From the NCBI RefSeq assembly GCF_030867095.1, contig NC_081827.1, positions 26,970,001 through 27,034,000 of the forward strand: DNA of 64,000 nucleotides. The letters run 5' to 3'. Below, in pieces: positions 1 to 11,949 of the stretch. The notes beneath the pieces were generated by a model. It worked only from the letters and a program-made list of their open reading frames with translations, searched no databases and had not been told where the DNA came from. The DNA is from Alligator mississippiensis (lineage: Eukaryota > Chordata > Crocodylia > Alligatoridae). The position numbers were made by a program, and so were the translations under genes. Every line of letters begins with the position of its first letter. Position 1 is the stretch's first letter.

Positions 1-1545
1 CCTTATGCTTCTGCTATGACAGTAATGTTGACGTTGCAGGCTTCCTTGGTTGGCAAAAAAAAAGCAACTTCAGTGAAAATAGTTAGGGACTGATTCTGCA
101 GGAACAAGCCTCCCTCCCATGCTGACGAATATTCTTTAACACTCACTTTCCACAAGCGTCAAGGGCTAAACACAGTACCAGGCAGCGGGAAAAAAAAGAA
201 AAAAAAAAAAAATCAATCCCCAAGTGTCTAACTTCCTTTATCTACAAAACACGCAGCTTTGGATAGAAAAATTAGCCTTTTAAGTCTGTTCCAATTCAAC
301 AAGGTAAGTAGCAAGTAAGGATTTTCCAGTAATACTTCAGCAGTTTCATTCCCAGTGCCCTTGAGACAGATTTACAGTTCCGTCACTTGACAGCAGCTGC
401 TTGGGTTCTTAACCCCTGTGCTGCCTTCTGGGAAGTCAGAGAAAGATGTGTTGCTGGTCAAAGAGGCTGCTTTGGTTCAGAAGTTTTGAAAAACTTGGAG
501 CTTTCTGCCGAGAAAGATGTTGTAGCCCTTTAAGGCATCCTGGGCACAAGATCAAAGGACATCTAAAAGCTGTCCTCCTGGCAGGGATGCATATGTTTGC
601 TTCTTTTTTTTTCATTTCCATTTACTCTTATTGCATTTCTAAGAAAAAAGGCCTAATGTTTAATCAGATTGATTGCCAATAATTCAAGTAAATTTTAACC
701 TTGAACAAAATCAAGGCAGGGAATATTTGCTAAGTGTCTTGCATCAATTGATTGGGAAAAAAAAAAAAAAAAAATCAATGTTCCCCACCAAAACAGCTCT
801 GTAGTCTTTGTCTACATCCTACAGTGGATGTAAACAGATGCTAAATCTTGTTGTATTAAGACTTCCAATTGTAATTGTTGTTGAGTTTATTTATTTTTTC
901 AAACCCAGAAAGTTAACATATTGGTACCAAAAAGTTAATTAATGGTTTTTGAACTGCTATTAAGAAAGACGGAGAAAAGAGTCATATAAAGTGCCTGATT
1001 CTTTCCTCCCACGTAGTGACGTGTTTCCATTAATGTCAGTGGATTCGCTCCAGATTTATGCCAATCTAAGTGAGGTGAGACAGAGGTCTAAGACTTCTTT
1101 TTTTCTTTATAGACTGTTCACCATACTAACAAGCATCACCAACACCAAGTGTTCCTAAAGCACAAGGAAAGCCTGCAAAAAATTGAGAGCGACTTAAAAA
1201 TCATGAGATTTAAACATATACCTGTAGGAGTCACCAAGGTCACATTTTCAAGCTTCTCTCTGCAGCTAAGAGGGTTACAAAGTTGCTTTCATCCCAGTGA
1301 AAGCTGAGCTTCTCTTCAGTTAACAGGGCTCCAGAAGCTGGAGATTTTTCTTCGTGTATGCATCCATGGTGATCCTGCTCCTGACGTGCATGTACTTCAG
1401 AATGCATTTAACAGCCATGTCTGCCAGGGCTGTGCCAGGAGGAACATATGCCCATGCCACTGCTCCACAGGCATAGAGGCTGAGCATCCACAACCAGTCT
1501 GCAGTTCCTTCTTATTGGTTATAGGAGTAAAAAAAGAGAGAGAGA
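1..1545. other. Intergenic, nothing recognised
   Basis: AT-rich DNA with short A runs (about 188-212 and 758-773). Short open frames show no family motif or splice context. Confidence 0.5.
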
Positions 1546-1549
1546 GAGA

Positions 1550-2080
1550 TCAGCAGGCACATCTATATGTGTCATTAATGCACAGCAATAAACGGTGGAG
1601 CTTATTGCTCCACCGTTTATTGCTCCTGGGAACTTCCCAGGAGTACAGTTTATGTGTGGGCCTGGATTGCAGCACATTGAGCTGAGTCGCAGCAGCCCTA
1701 GCTGGCAGGGGCACAGAGGGTCACCTTGCTAGCCCAGGGCTGCCTCAACCAGGCTCCATATGCTGTGGAAGGGCTGGCTGGGGCATGAGGGTGCTTCAGT
1801 GTGGCACTAGCCTGTCAGCCCAGGGCTACTCCTCCTGACTCAGTGTGCAGAGAGGCTGGTTGGGGCACAGGAGTGCTCCAGCACAGGGCTAGCCAGCAGG
1901 CAGCCCACACTAAAGCTCCCTCATGTCACAGCCAGCTGCATCAGTGTCTATATATGTGCTGCTGCAGAGTAAAAGAACTCTACAAGTACTCTCCTGTTGT
2001 GTTTAAAAGTACTAATCTGCAGCAGAGTTAATTAGTTTCCTGTGGCGTAATAGGGCTGCACGTGTAGATCTGAGATGTTT
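1550..2080. mobile_element. Possible non-autonomous DNA transposon with internal palindromes
   Basis: A GC-richer block whose ends look like inverted partners: cacatctatatgtg and, nearby, attaatgc near 1,558-1,581, against cacgtgtagatctg near 2,057-2,070 on the other strand. Inside is an 18-bp perfect palindrome (arms 1,584-1,601 and 1,607-1,624) directly followed by a second palindrome (about 1,623-1,643). It also holds a diverged tandem repeat at about 1,728-1,920. No clean target duplication was found. Superfamily hAT is a guess based on similar elements in the window. Confidence 0.4.
1728..1920. repeat. Diverged tandem repeat, unit about 85 bp, about 2 copies
   Basis: Blocks containing agcccagggct, ggctggctggggca and a following gtgct(t/c)cag recur at about 85-bp spacing with many changes (for example 1,732 and 1,818; 1,768 and 1,852). 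It lies inside the possible DNA element around it. Confidence 0.45.
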
Positions 2081-2405
2081 ACTGTGGAGCTAATTGGTCT
2101 ACTCGCAGTAAACTTCTCATGTAACATATCTGGGAGACAGGGGAGTGAGCTGAGTAGTATATCTGTGTGGGAGGGGAGGAAGTGAATGGGGCACCAGGGC
2201 CATCTCTTGGGGATCCCACACAATGAATCTGCTGTAGCTGGCATGCAGCAAGCCTGTCCCCTAATGGCAGCAGTGTGAGCCTATGCTGCCACAGCAGCAG
2301 CACCTGCTGCTTGAGTGCAGAGAGCATCCCTGTTGCCTATCCCCATGCTATCCAGCAATCTGCATAATCCCCTCCCCCACTCCTTCCTTATGCACTGAAG
2401 GAGCT

Positions 2406-3262
2406 CACTACACCTCTGACTGACAGACATAGGCGAAGGGAGAAAAAATTATTGGGGTGGGGGGGCTGAGTGTGTGTGTGCATACGTGCATGCAGCCCCC
2501 AGGAGGTAAGTCTGTGGGGGGGAAGGGGTAGGTACAGGACAGCTGGGGCAGGGCATGGGACAGAGCCACAAGCAGCTTATCCAGGGGATGCTTGGCACAG
2601 GGAGGGGGTGGCAGTTCCTGCTGCTGCATGCATGCTGGGAGGCATGGGGGGGGCATGTGCCCAGGATCTGTGTGGGGCAAGAGTGGGTTGCTGCTGTGTG
2701 CTGGGGCCGGGTCTACACTGGGCTTTTCTTGGTTGGGGGGTTGGGCTGTGCTGCGCTCAGGGTAGGCAGCGGCAGTGCTGAGAGGGGTGGCTTCAGTGGA
2801 TTTTGGGGTACTGCAGCCCCCCCCCGTAGTCCCCCTCCCAGCACTGCTGCTGCCTACCGCAAGCACAGTGTGGCCAAGCCCCCCCACCCCCCCAGGAAGA
2901 GCCCAGCATTTCCCTGGCCCCAGCCCACCGATGCAGCCTGCCCCACCTCGCGCAGATCCAGGGGCACATGCCCTCCATGCCTCCCAGGGTTCACATAGCA
3001 GCAGAAACTGTGCCCCCCACCCCACCAAGTGAGCCACTTGTGACTCAGTCCCGTGTCCCACCCCAGCCCCAGCCCCACTATCTCCCTCACCACTGTGTGC
3101 ACACTCCTCTCCACCCCTTGTGCAGCTGCTGGAAGCCTGTAGCCAGGCTGCCTTGTGGCCCAACTGCTGCCCCATGTTTGCGGGAGCTTAGCCCCTTTAG
3201 CCCCCCTGCTTCCGCCGCCTATGCTGACAGGCCCCAACAACAGGTACTCTACAATGAGATCT
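2406..3262. mobile_element. GC-rich fold-back element, about 400-bp inverted arms
   Basis: The left half (about 2,410-2,815) is an imperfect inverted copy of the right half (about 2,822-3,250). Landmarks pair up in mirror order: gacagacataggcg with the complement of cgcctatgctgacag, catgggacagagccac with its complement near 3,040-3,056, and ggcagcggcagtgctg with its complement near 2,838-2,860. The same two-sided layout and partly the same sequence occur in the hAT at 58,144-59,140, so a non-autonomous hAT is likely. No certain target duplication. The long open frames on both strands here are by-products of high GC and the inverted repeat. Confidence 0.6.
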
Positions 3263-3269
3263 GGCACTA

Positions 3270-6200
3270 AGAAAAAGAAAAATCAGCCTTGAAAAAAATG
3301 ACTATGCTGAAAACTCTAGCATCATTCATGGTACCAGCAACTGGTACTGAGACGATCAATATATACAATATATAGAGGATAGCCACCGCCTCCCACCCCC
3401 TCACAATAAACGCTGCACTTCTGTCTTGTTTAAGAACGCTGTAACTTTATAGTGCTATAAAATTTGTCTAAATTACAGTGCTGTAAAACATGCATGGAGC
3501 ACTTCTGTATACACCCATAGTCCTTCTCAGAAAGTACAGACAGAAGTGTAGCTCCTGGGTCTAATTAATGGTGCTTCACAGAAAGCTCCATGAGTTAGAC
3601 CAATCCTCCTGACCCAAGAGATGTTAGCTGTTGGGTCAGGAGGATGGGGGAATCGAGTTCCAATTTGGAGCTGATCCAGGGAGAGAGGCTGAGTCTCTGC
3701 AGCCTCTCCCCCTAGCTCCACCCCTTTCTCCCAGCTCCGGTTCCATCTTAGGATGGGCGGAGGCAAAGGCAGGGGAAGGAGGTCCACTCTTGGGTTTTCC
3801 CAGCCATGCTGGAGGGGAAGGGTGGGTGGACTGGAGTCCCTCCACCTCAGGGAGCTCCAATCCACCCATCCTGCCCTCCAGCATCAGCTGGGCAACCCCC
3901 AGAACGAGCGCTCTCTGCTCCCTTCCCCCCATCCTATTCTGAAAACAGCACCAGGACCAGGGCTGGGCTGCATCAGCCGAGCCCTGCTTCTGTCAAGTGC
4001 AGACAAAAGTTACTGAGTGCGCTCCATTTTAAAGTGCCTTCATCTGAACCCTCATGTAATGAGGGTTTGAGAGTTCTGATTTTCATGAAACTAGGCCCTT
4101 TTAAAGTGCTGTTCAGCCATGCACTTGTGTTTGGTCATGTCTGTAAAGTGCTTTCAGGGGCCAGATCAGGCAAAAATTGTCACTTCTGTTTGTGCCTAGA
4201 GTCAACATGGTTTCTCACCAGCATCAGAGATGGTCAGTGACTGACAGTGCACACTGACTAGTTCAGACTACCAACCTAGCAAAAGCATTATTTACAAATA
4301 ATACATGCTTAAGCTGGTATACAATCCATTATCAGTAAGCTTGCATCTAAATCATATGCAGTAGCTTGGAAAAGCAGAGTAAGAACCTGTCTTCCCTCAT
4401 CTGCTGCTCTGTTTTCTGCTCCCTGACACTGTATTGCCTACCATCTCCCCAATCTATCACATGCCACACAAACAAGATGTCCATGCCACTTAGCCACCCC
4501 TGTCCTAGATTATGTCCTGTTTTAAAACAATATAGTATCGCATTCAGTGCCAAAGTTCATCTTACAGAAATTTCAGCATGTCCAGTCTAGCTCAGTTTTT
4601 TCAACAGTCTATGATAACTCAATTACTGAAGTCTGGCTGCATACCTATCCACCCACTGAAAAAGCCTTTCTTACCGTGAATCTCACCTCTGACTTGGAAA
4701 CTGCTTGTAGGGTGTTCCTGACACCCTCACTTTTAAGACAGTCTTCTTAGCTGCCATCCCACCAGGCAGGAAGGTCTGTATTTGAAGCTCTTATGGCTGA
4801 TCTGACACACACAGGTGCACAGTATAAGAAGACAGGATCCAAATGAGTTCTCTTTTTAAACCTACTAACAAAACAAATCAGCTTCAGGTCTGATCGGTTC
4901 AATCTGGGGTGTCAGTAGAATTTCTTGACTAAATCTGAGTGAAATGGGTATCAGTCTACTGTATTATGAGAGTGCACAAATAAATAGTGGCCGCACCTTA
5001 CAAAGAGAAGGATTTGGGAACTCTTAACATTTGGCAGTTACTTATTGGAATCCCCAAGCTGAGTCATGACCTTGGTTACAATGCAAAAGTTGAGCTAATT
5101 GCAATCTATTTTTAAGTTATTAGCTTTCTGAATTAGACATTGGTAGGCAGAGGCCCCTAAGACTGTTTGATAGCACTTTTAACTCTCAAATGAGCATGCG
5201 AGGAAGGAGGAGATGGTCACAGGTAGAATGCGGCTAGATAGGGCCCAGCCTTCACACAGACCACTGGCAAAAACAGAGCAAGCCCTGAACAGGAGGCGAT
5301 GTTATTTTATTTCATTGTTATTGTTTCTTCAGGGCAGAAATGTGCGTGGCACTTATGAACCCATCAAAAGCAAATATAAAGTCTTGATCTTACAACCACT
5401 TCTATGCATTTGAGTTAAAATAATTTTAATGAGGATACTCTTGATTTGAATCTAAAGGCCACAGAAGTCAAGAGAAAGACTCCATTTGGCTCTAATGGAC
5501 ATTGAATCCTGTGGGCATAAAGCTAAGCACATGCATGTGTGAGCCAGACTCTCCTCTCATTCTAGGGTAAATCAAAACTAGCTCCAATGAAAGCCATTAC
5601 ATTCTTCTGCTGTACTGCTAGTCTGAGAGGAAAACGTGCGTTTATGGGAGTAATTTATTACACAGACAAAGGAAAGGGGGAGAGAGATCATAAATTGAAA
5701 TCTGGATTGTTTAGGCCCAGGTTTCTTTTGGGCCTCATGGTTGTCATATACTATTCATGATATCAAAAATACAGTTTGGATGTTGCTGCCCTTGAATGCC
5801 CTGGGACTGTGAATTTTGAAAACAAACATTAAAGTTGGGGCAGACCTGGATTTCAGCAGGGTCTGATGCCTGCATGGTTATTACTTTTCTAAATTAGCTG
5901 CTGCTTAAGATCCCCAAATTCACATTTTTTATTATTATGACATTCAAAGGATGCATTTCAGACACCGAGCCTGCCTTCACTTAATAGCTTTTGTAGAGGT
6001 TTTATTCATCATCATAGTATAAATCAGCAGTTCTATGAAGGCAGCAACGGTAATATAAGCAGAGGACCTAGCTCAGTATATTTTTGAGGTTAGAAGGGGG
6101 AAAACTCACTCAATTATTTCTGAAGAGAAGTTATAAGTTCCAGTGAGAATGCTGTATGCAGAGCTCTCTGCAAGACTAGTTCAGAAATCACTGAGTGATG

Positions 6201-9200
6201 GACAAAGAGCAAGAAGCAGGGGAGGGGATCTCAAATAAAATGAGTCTCTTGATCCATCCGGGGACCTAATCAAAGGCATGTTTTTGGCAATTATACACTG
6301 GCTAGTTTTAAAATGTAATTTAAAACCCTAGAGAATAAAAATGATCATCAGCATGCTCAGTAGCCATCGCTGCAGGGGGTCAGATCAAGTAATAAAGGAA
6401 AAAATGGGCCATTTCAGGTCTTCTCCAACAGCTAAGAAATAGCACATTAACTTGTTACTTAAGAATTTGAATAAGAAGGGCACAGCTGCATACAGTCTGC
6501 TCAACTGTAATCTCCAATACCAGCTGAAAGGTGCCATACAAATGTAAGTCATTATCATCATCTGTGTAGCCCCAGGACTCAATAAAGGGTGTCTTAATGA
6601 GCCAATGGTTCATGCTTTGGGTGCCTGGTGAGGCACAAGGCCAACAGCTGAGTAATTTCAACAGCTGAGAAGTCCATTAGTTCCTTAATGCAGGCACTAG
6701 AAAAGCTTATTACAAGTCTTATTTAAAGAGGGACATTTATCAAAATTAGTTCTAATGTAATTGCTCCTGTGCATTTTCTTGGACCTCTCTGTGCTGTGGA
6801 AGGCAGGGAAAAGTAGTAAGAAAAAAGTGAGGTAAACCATGGTAATGATTCCCCTCCCCTCCTGCCCCAGCTTCCTTTCACAGGACAGTTATGAAGAGGG
6901 CAGCCAGGATCCCTGTTGAGCAGAGGACAACAGAGTCTGTTACTAATTTCAGCCTAAAATTTCTTCTTCCTAGAATGAAATCAATAACATAACTTATGTG
7001 GGCTCAGAGCCTACCTAGAAAGAGCCAGCACATCCACACAGTTATCTTAATATTTATTCTCCCATTCTTCAGGCTTCTTGGATCCTCCATCCTCTTCTGG
7101 CATGAGCAGGGTTCTCAATAGTGCTTGACCTGCCACTTTAAATTCTCACTTTTTATTAGAAAACAAATGGAAATAAATCAGCTTCTATGATGTTTCTAAG
7201 GTTTTGTAACAAATCTAATTAGAAAGTGAAATTCAAATGCAGTGAAGCAGGAGATAGCTGGAAAAGTCTCCATGGCAAGAGAAAAGATAGGAAATCTGAA
7301 AACCAACCAAAACCTCCATGCTGCAGTTAGGTTCCAAGATGACCCAGAAACATATAATTTCTGTACTACCCATTAAAATAGCATAAAATTAAAATAGCAT
7401 AAAGTTGAAATGAACTGGAAATTGGACTATTCTTGCAATTATATGCCCCTATTTCTGGTGATCATATTTAGTGATCATAATTCATTTATATACATTTCTT
7501 TAGGGAAGACTTTAATGCAGGTAGTGCTTCATCAAGAGAGTCAAGATTCATGTCATTCACACTGACTAACCAAGGTCACGATCATAATTTAAAAAAAAAA
7601 ACAACAACAACAACAACAACCATTGACATGAATCAGATACTTAAACAGGCCTCTGCTGGAGAAATCTGAAGGAATACATAACTATTAAGAAACAAAAGTA
7701 TCAATTTATTCTAAAGCATGGAGATAAAAGGGTACAATCATTACTTATATCAGCCAATTGTGATCGTCACCGTTACAGCCAAGCAGGAAACTTTCTGTCC
7801 TATGAAACAGGAAATCCTGTTTTGTGCCAAATGGGGACAAAAATGCAAAAATCTCAAAAATTTTCAAGAACTGATCATCCAGATTGGCTTTTCTTTTTCC
7901 CTGGATTGGGCCAATTTAAACATTTTATTTAGAAAAATCTCAAAATGTTTCATTTTCATTTTTTTTTAAACTCCATCTGTCTGGATATATAGTAACTAAC
8001 ATTTTGAAAAATCATTAGAAAAAAGTCCAAATGGGTTGCTTAAAACACTCTGAACCTCCCTCCCACCCCACTTCCAATTTTTTTTGGAGTCTGGAGATTC
8101 ATTGAAATCAGGTCTTTAGCATGAACGGTTCTGGTTTTGATAAACTGGCATTTTCCAAAGAAAAAGATACTGGAAAAATCCCAGCCAGTTCTGTTTGCTG
8201 CCCATCTTATTTTTTCACTACTTTCATAACATTCAGAATTTTCTGTCTGTTTTCTTTAGGGGGAAAGCCTTTCCTCCTACCACTAAGAAAACCTGATAAC
8301 TCCTTTTCCCTGTGTAACAGTAATACTATTTAGCACTTTGTGCCTTCAAAGCACTGCACAAATGGTAATTAATCAGCTTAACAAATTCTGTAACTGACTG
8401 GCTTACAATAGTGCACTGGTAAAAACGTTGCTCTGAAAATATAGGTTCCCAAGAGCTGAGAAAACTAGATCCATTTGTTTTTAACCTTGTACTGGAGCTC
8501 AAGGCTCTTCTGAGGTTTATGTTACATGACTTGCTGGAGGGTCAATGAGCATGTTACTATATTTTATTGAACTTAATCTTCTGAAGCATGTTGACCTTTC
8601 AGGAAATAGGAAGTTCAGCTCCTTGGTATTAAAATTATGGGGCACTAGTACACATTCACAAATCTCAGATGATTTACTTTAATTCAGATACAGAAGTCAA
8701 TTCAAAAGAAAACCTGTTCCTTGTCCCTAAACTTTGATATGGTTAGTTTTCAGAGTGGAACTGCATTCTGAAAACCAGTGAAGGGCTCAGGGGGGTTGTG
8801 GGACTTGCAGAACACATGCTGGGACCGTTATACTCCAGCAAATTTAACAGCACACGCTTCCAGCATGATGACGTGGGGAAGAGCTAATGCAGTCCTAGTC
8901 TGACGGGAATTTTGACAAGTAAAGAGGGGGGATGAAGCCATGAGCAAAATATTGTGTGTAGTTTGATGTTCACATTTTGAAAGAGTTGAAAAGCTACAGA
9001 GGGTTCTGCAAAGAAATAAAAGAAAAATACAATCTTTGGAAACATAAATGAAAATAAGAGACTAAAATTCAATTTAACATTGGAGCAGATAACTAATTCC
9101 ATGTTCATATCATCTCCAGGCTAAGCTCAGACCCACCTCCGAGAAATGAGTGCCCTGCTCTTTTCTTCTCCCCATGTATCCAAGACTAGCAATTCAGCAG

Positions 9201-9410
9201 AGTAGACAGTTTACAGCAGTCATGAGTTTGAGTTTCTCTTTCTTGGGAAGAGACAGAGTGGCACAGGTGCACACACTAAGGACCTCTTAAAGGCATCGAC
9301 TCATTTGGCACAGGTGTGTGCAAAGGGGCAAGTGAGAGGACCTTGTTTCTCATCGGTGTTCCTGGCTTTGGCAGTGTAGCAGAGTAGATATGGTTTAAGT
9401 TATATCTTAA
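3270..9410. other. Intergenic, mostly unannotated
   Basis: No gene recognised. 3,500-4,260 is GC-richer and has a repeat-like look (short inverted stretches around 3,590-3,645 containing cctcctgaccca and its complement), possibly a MITE. An (AAC)n tract lies at about 7,600-7,621. A stretch at about 8,318-8,375 resembles an ancient amniote interspersed repeat (tagcactttgtgccttcaaa), but this is weak. Confidence 0.4.
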
Positions 9411-9550
9411 CTAGGTATCAAATTCTTCTGGCCCCCCAGATAGGCCAGAAGACCCATCCTGTACACCAGATGCACAGGGCTTATCCAGCATAGGTGCTGA
9501 ATGCAACACGACTTTGTGCCCTGTGCCCCTGCATGCCACAGGCTGGCATG

Positions 9551-9719
9551 TGCTCCACATGGTGCATAGGGCTGGAGCTGGTGCACACACTGCACAAACA
9601 GCATGGGGCCAATGTGGAATGTACTTGCACGAGGCATGCAAGGCTGGTCTTGTGTGAGTGCCATATGACTGGTCCCACGTGCTGCATGCAGCCAGCTCCA
9701 GCCCCATGCACCACGTGCT
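9551..9719. repeat. Inverted repeat, arms about 29 bp
   Basis: The sequence at about 9,551-9,580 (gctccacatggtgcat, then agggctggagctgg) reappears inverted at about 9,690-9,719 (ccagctccagccccatgcac, then cacgtgc) with few changes. The spacer is rich in repeated catgca-type words. It abuts the 3' end of the CR1 that follows. Confidence 0.55.
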
Positions 9720-9745
9720 AGATTGGCTCCATGTAGCACAAGGAG

Positions 9746-11288
9746 CATAGAATCGTAGAAAATTAGGGTTGGAAGGGACCCCAGGAGGTCATCTAGTCCA
9801 ACCCCCTCCTCAAATCCGGACCATCCCCAACTAGATTAGGGTTACCATATGTCTAGGGGTTCCTGGCCATGTCCTCTTTTTGGATGCTTCGATCTTGGTC
9901 TGTGCAGTTTTTTAAAATATGATTGTGTGCATCTGCGTAGCAGGGGGCTTTGTGGCTGGCCTGACCGCATAGGGTTGATTCCTGTACTTGCAAGGGCAGG
10001 GAGGGGGTCTATGGCTTGGGAGTGAGGGGAAACAGAATGGGAAGGGGCAGGGCACTGCCATATCACTGACCCCTCCCCCACACAACAGGTGTCCTCTTTT
10101 TAGAATTGGAAATATGGTAACATTAAACTGGATCGTTCCAAGCAGGGCTTTGTTGAGCCAGGTCTTAAAAACTTTCAAGGATGGAGATTCTACCACCTCT
10201 CTAGATAACCTATTTCAGTGCTTCACCACCTTCTTAGTGAGAACGTTTTTCCTAATATCCACCTAAATCCTCCCTTGCTGCAACTTCAGACTGTTGCTCC
10301 TTATTCTGTCATCTATCACTACTGAGAACAGTCCAGCTCCATCCTCTTTGGAAACCCCCTTTAGTTGAAGGCTGCTATCAAATCCCCCCTTAGTCTTCTC
10401 CTTTGCAGAGTAAATAAGCCCAGGTCCCTCACTCAGCCCCTCCTCAGAAGTTATGTGCCCCAGGCCCCTAACCATTTTCATAGCTTTCTGCTGGACTCTC
10501 TTCAACTTGTCCACATCCTTTTTATAGTGTGGGCCCCAAAACTGCATACAGTATTCCAGATGTGGCCTAAACAGTGAAGAATAGAACAGATAATTATTTT
10601 CCTCAGTCTGCTGGAAATGCTCCTACTAATGCAGCCCAGGATGACGGTAAGCTTTCTTGGCAACAAGGGCACACTGTTGGCTTATATCCAGCTTATTGTC
10701 CACTGTAACCCCCAGGTCCTTTCCTGCAGAGTTGCTGCCCAGCCAGTCAGCCCCCTAGCTTTTACTAGGGCATGGGATTGCTCCATCCTAAGTGCAGGAT
10801 TTTGCACTTGTCCTTGTCGAACCTCATGAGATTTCTTTTGGCCCAATCTTCCAATTTGTCTAGGTCTCTCTGAATCTTAGCCCTACCCTCCAGTGTATCT
10901 ATTACTCCCCCCCAGCTTGATGTCATCTGCAAACTTGCTGAGGGTGAAATCCATCCCATCTTCCAGACTTAATGAAGATATACAAAACCAGTGCCAGGAC
11001 TGACTCCTGGGGCACTCCACTTGATAGTAGCTGCCAGCTAGACTTTGAGTCATTGATTACTACACAAGCCTGAAAATCCAGCCAGCTTTCTATCCACTTT
11101 ACAGTCCCTTCATCCAACCCATACTTTCTTACCTTGCTTGCAAGAATGCTATTGAAGATGGTATCAAAAGCCTTGCTGAAGCCAAGGTATATTATGGTTT
11201 CCCCACATCCACAGAGCCAGTTATATCATCATAGAAGGAGATCAGGTTGGGCAGGCATGACGTGCCCTTGGTGAATCCATGCCAATGT
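9746..11288 (-). mobile_element. CR1 LINE, 5'-truncated, interrupted by a hAT
   Basis: The 3' end of CR1 is at the left, with the catagaatcgtag form of its 8-bp tail repeat followed by the common aaaattagggttggaaggga. Reverse-strand translation gives CR1 reverse-transcriptase pieces: HYKKDVDKLKRVQQKAMKMV near 10,500, [16 protein letters not shown] near 10,780 and SGVPQESVLALVLYIFI near 11,000-11,030. Several stops and shifts make it dead. The insertion at 9,837-10,125 splits it. The left-hand 5' truncation point is about 11,288. Confidence 0.92.
9837..10125. mobile_element. hAT-type non-autonomous element inside CR1
   Basis: 289 bp. Ends are TAGGGTTACCATAT and, inverted, TAATGTTACCATAT (12 of 14 match). 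It is flanked by aactagat (9,829-9,836) and aactggat (10,126-10,133), an 8-bp target duplication with one change, and removing it restores the CR1 reading. The repeated gtcctcttttt just inside each end also mirrors. It is a widespread amniote element by its sequence; the exact family name is not given. Confidence 0.8.
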
Positions 11289-11309
11289 TGAGGAAGGATG
11301 CGAGGTTAG

Positions 11310-11905
11310 GGCTAGTGCAAGCTGAGTGCAGCATGCAGGGCCAGTGCAGGACCCGCAGGCAGCACTGCAGTCCAGATCATTGAACTCCCAGGCTGCGTCC
11401 AGACAAGCACGACCATGCGGTATGTAGCATCACAGACATGTCTGTGTTGCCACATACTACACATTAGTTTGTTTCCCATACTACAATGGAGCAGCACAGA
11501 GCACAGAGGGTTTTTGTTTTTTTTTAACCCCTGGATATCCAGGGGTCAAAAAAACCCATGGAAAACAAAAGCAGAGCTGTGCACACAGTGACAGCATGCA
11601 ATGCCCAATGCTGGAGCCTGGTTGGCCAGAGCTACACTCCACTGTTGCCCAGGCTCCATGCAGCAGGATTGCTGCTACTGCAGACCTGGGAAGACCCCCC
11701 AGGATCCCAGGTAAGGCAGCTGGAGCCAGCCCAGTGCTGGCCCCAGCCTCCCCTACCCCATCCAGAGTAACTTGCTGTACACCAGGGCACGTGTGGCACA
11801 GGTGTTACCTGGGGACAACTAGTGGCAGCACAAGGTGCACCGCTGCTAGTTATACCTGGGAACCAAGTGTCCGTGCATGGGGCTGCGTCCAAATCATTAT
11901 CACCC
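11310..11905. mobile_element. Possible GC-rich non-autonomous DNA element
   Basis: The ends carry the words ggctgcgtccagaca (about 11,391) and ggctgcgtccaaatc (about 11,880). A perfect 20-bp palindrome, acccctggat followed by atccaggggt, sits at about 11,527-11,546 inside a longer imperfect stem of T and A runs. The order of parts (tgc-rich hairpin, ttagtttgttt, T/A-rich stem with ggatatc, GC-rich body) repeats that of the element at 51,467-53,752. No target duplication identified. Confidence 0.45.
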
Positions 11906-11949
11906 CTGGTTTAAGCAATGTGCAGACAATGCGTCCTCTCTAGGAGAAA

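Noticed and set aside
2408-3175. 255-codon minus-strand open frame
   Set aside because: Covers a GC-rich inverted repeat; composition is Gly/Ala/Pro/Ser-rich with no domain, and comparable frames exist on the other strand.
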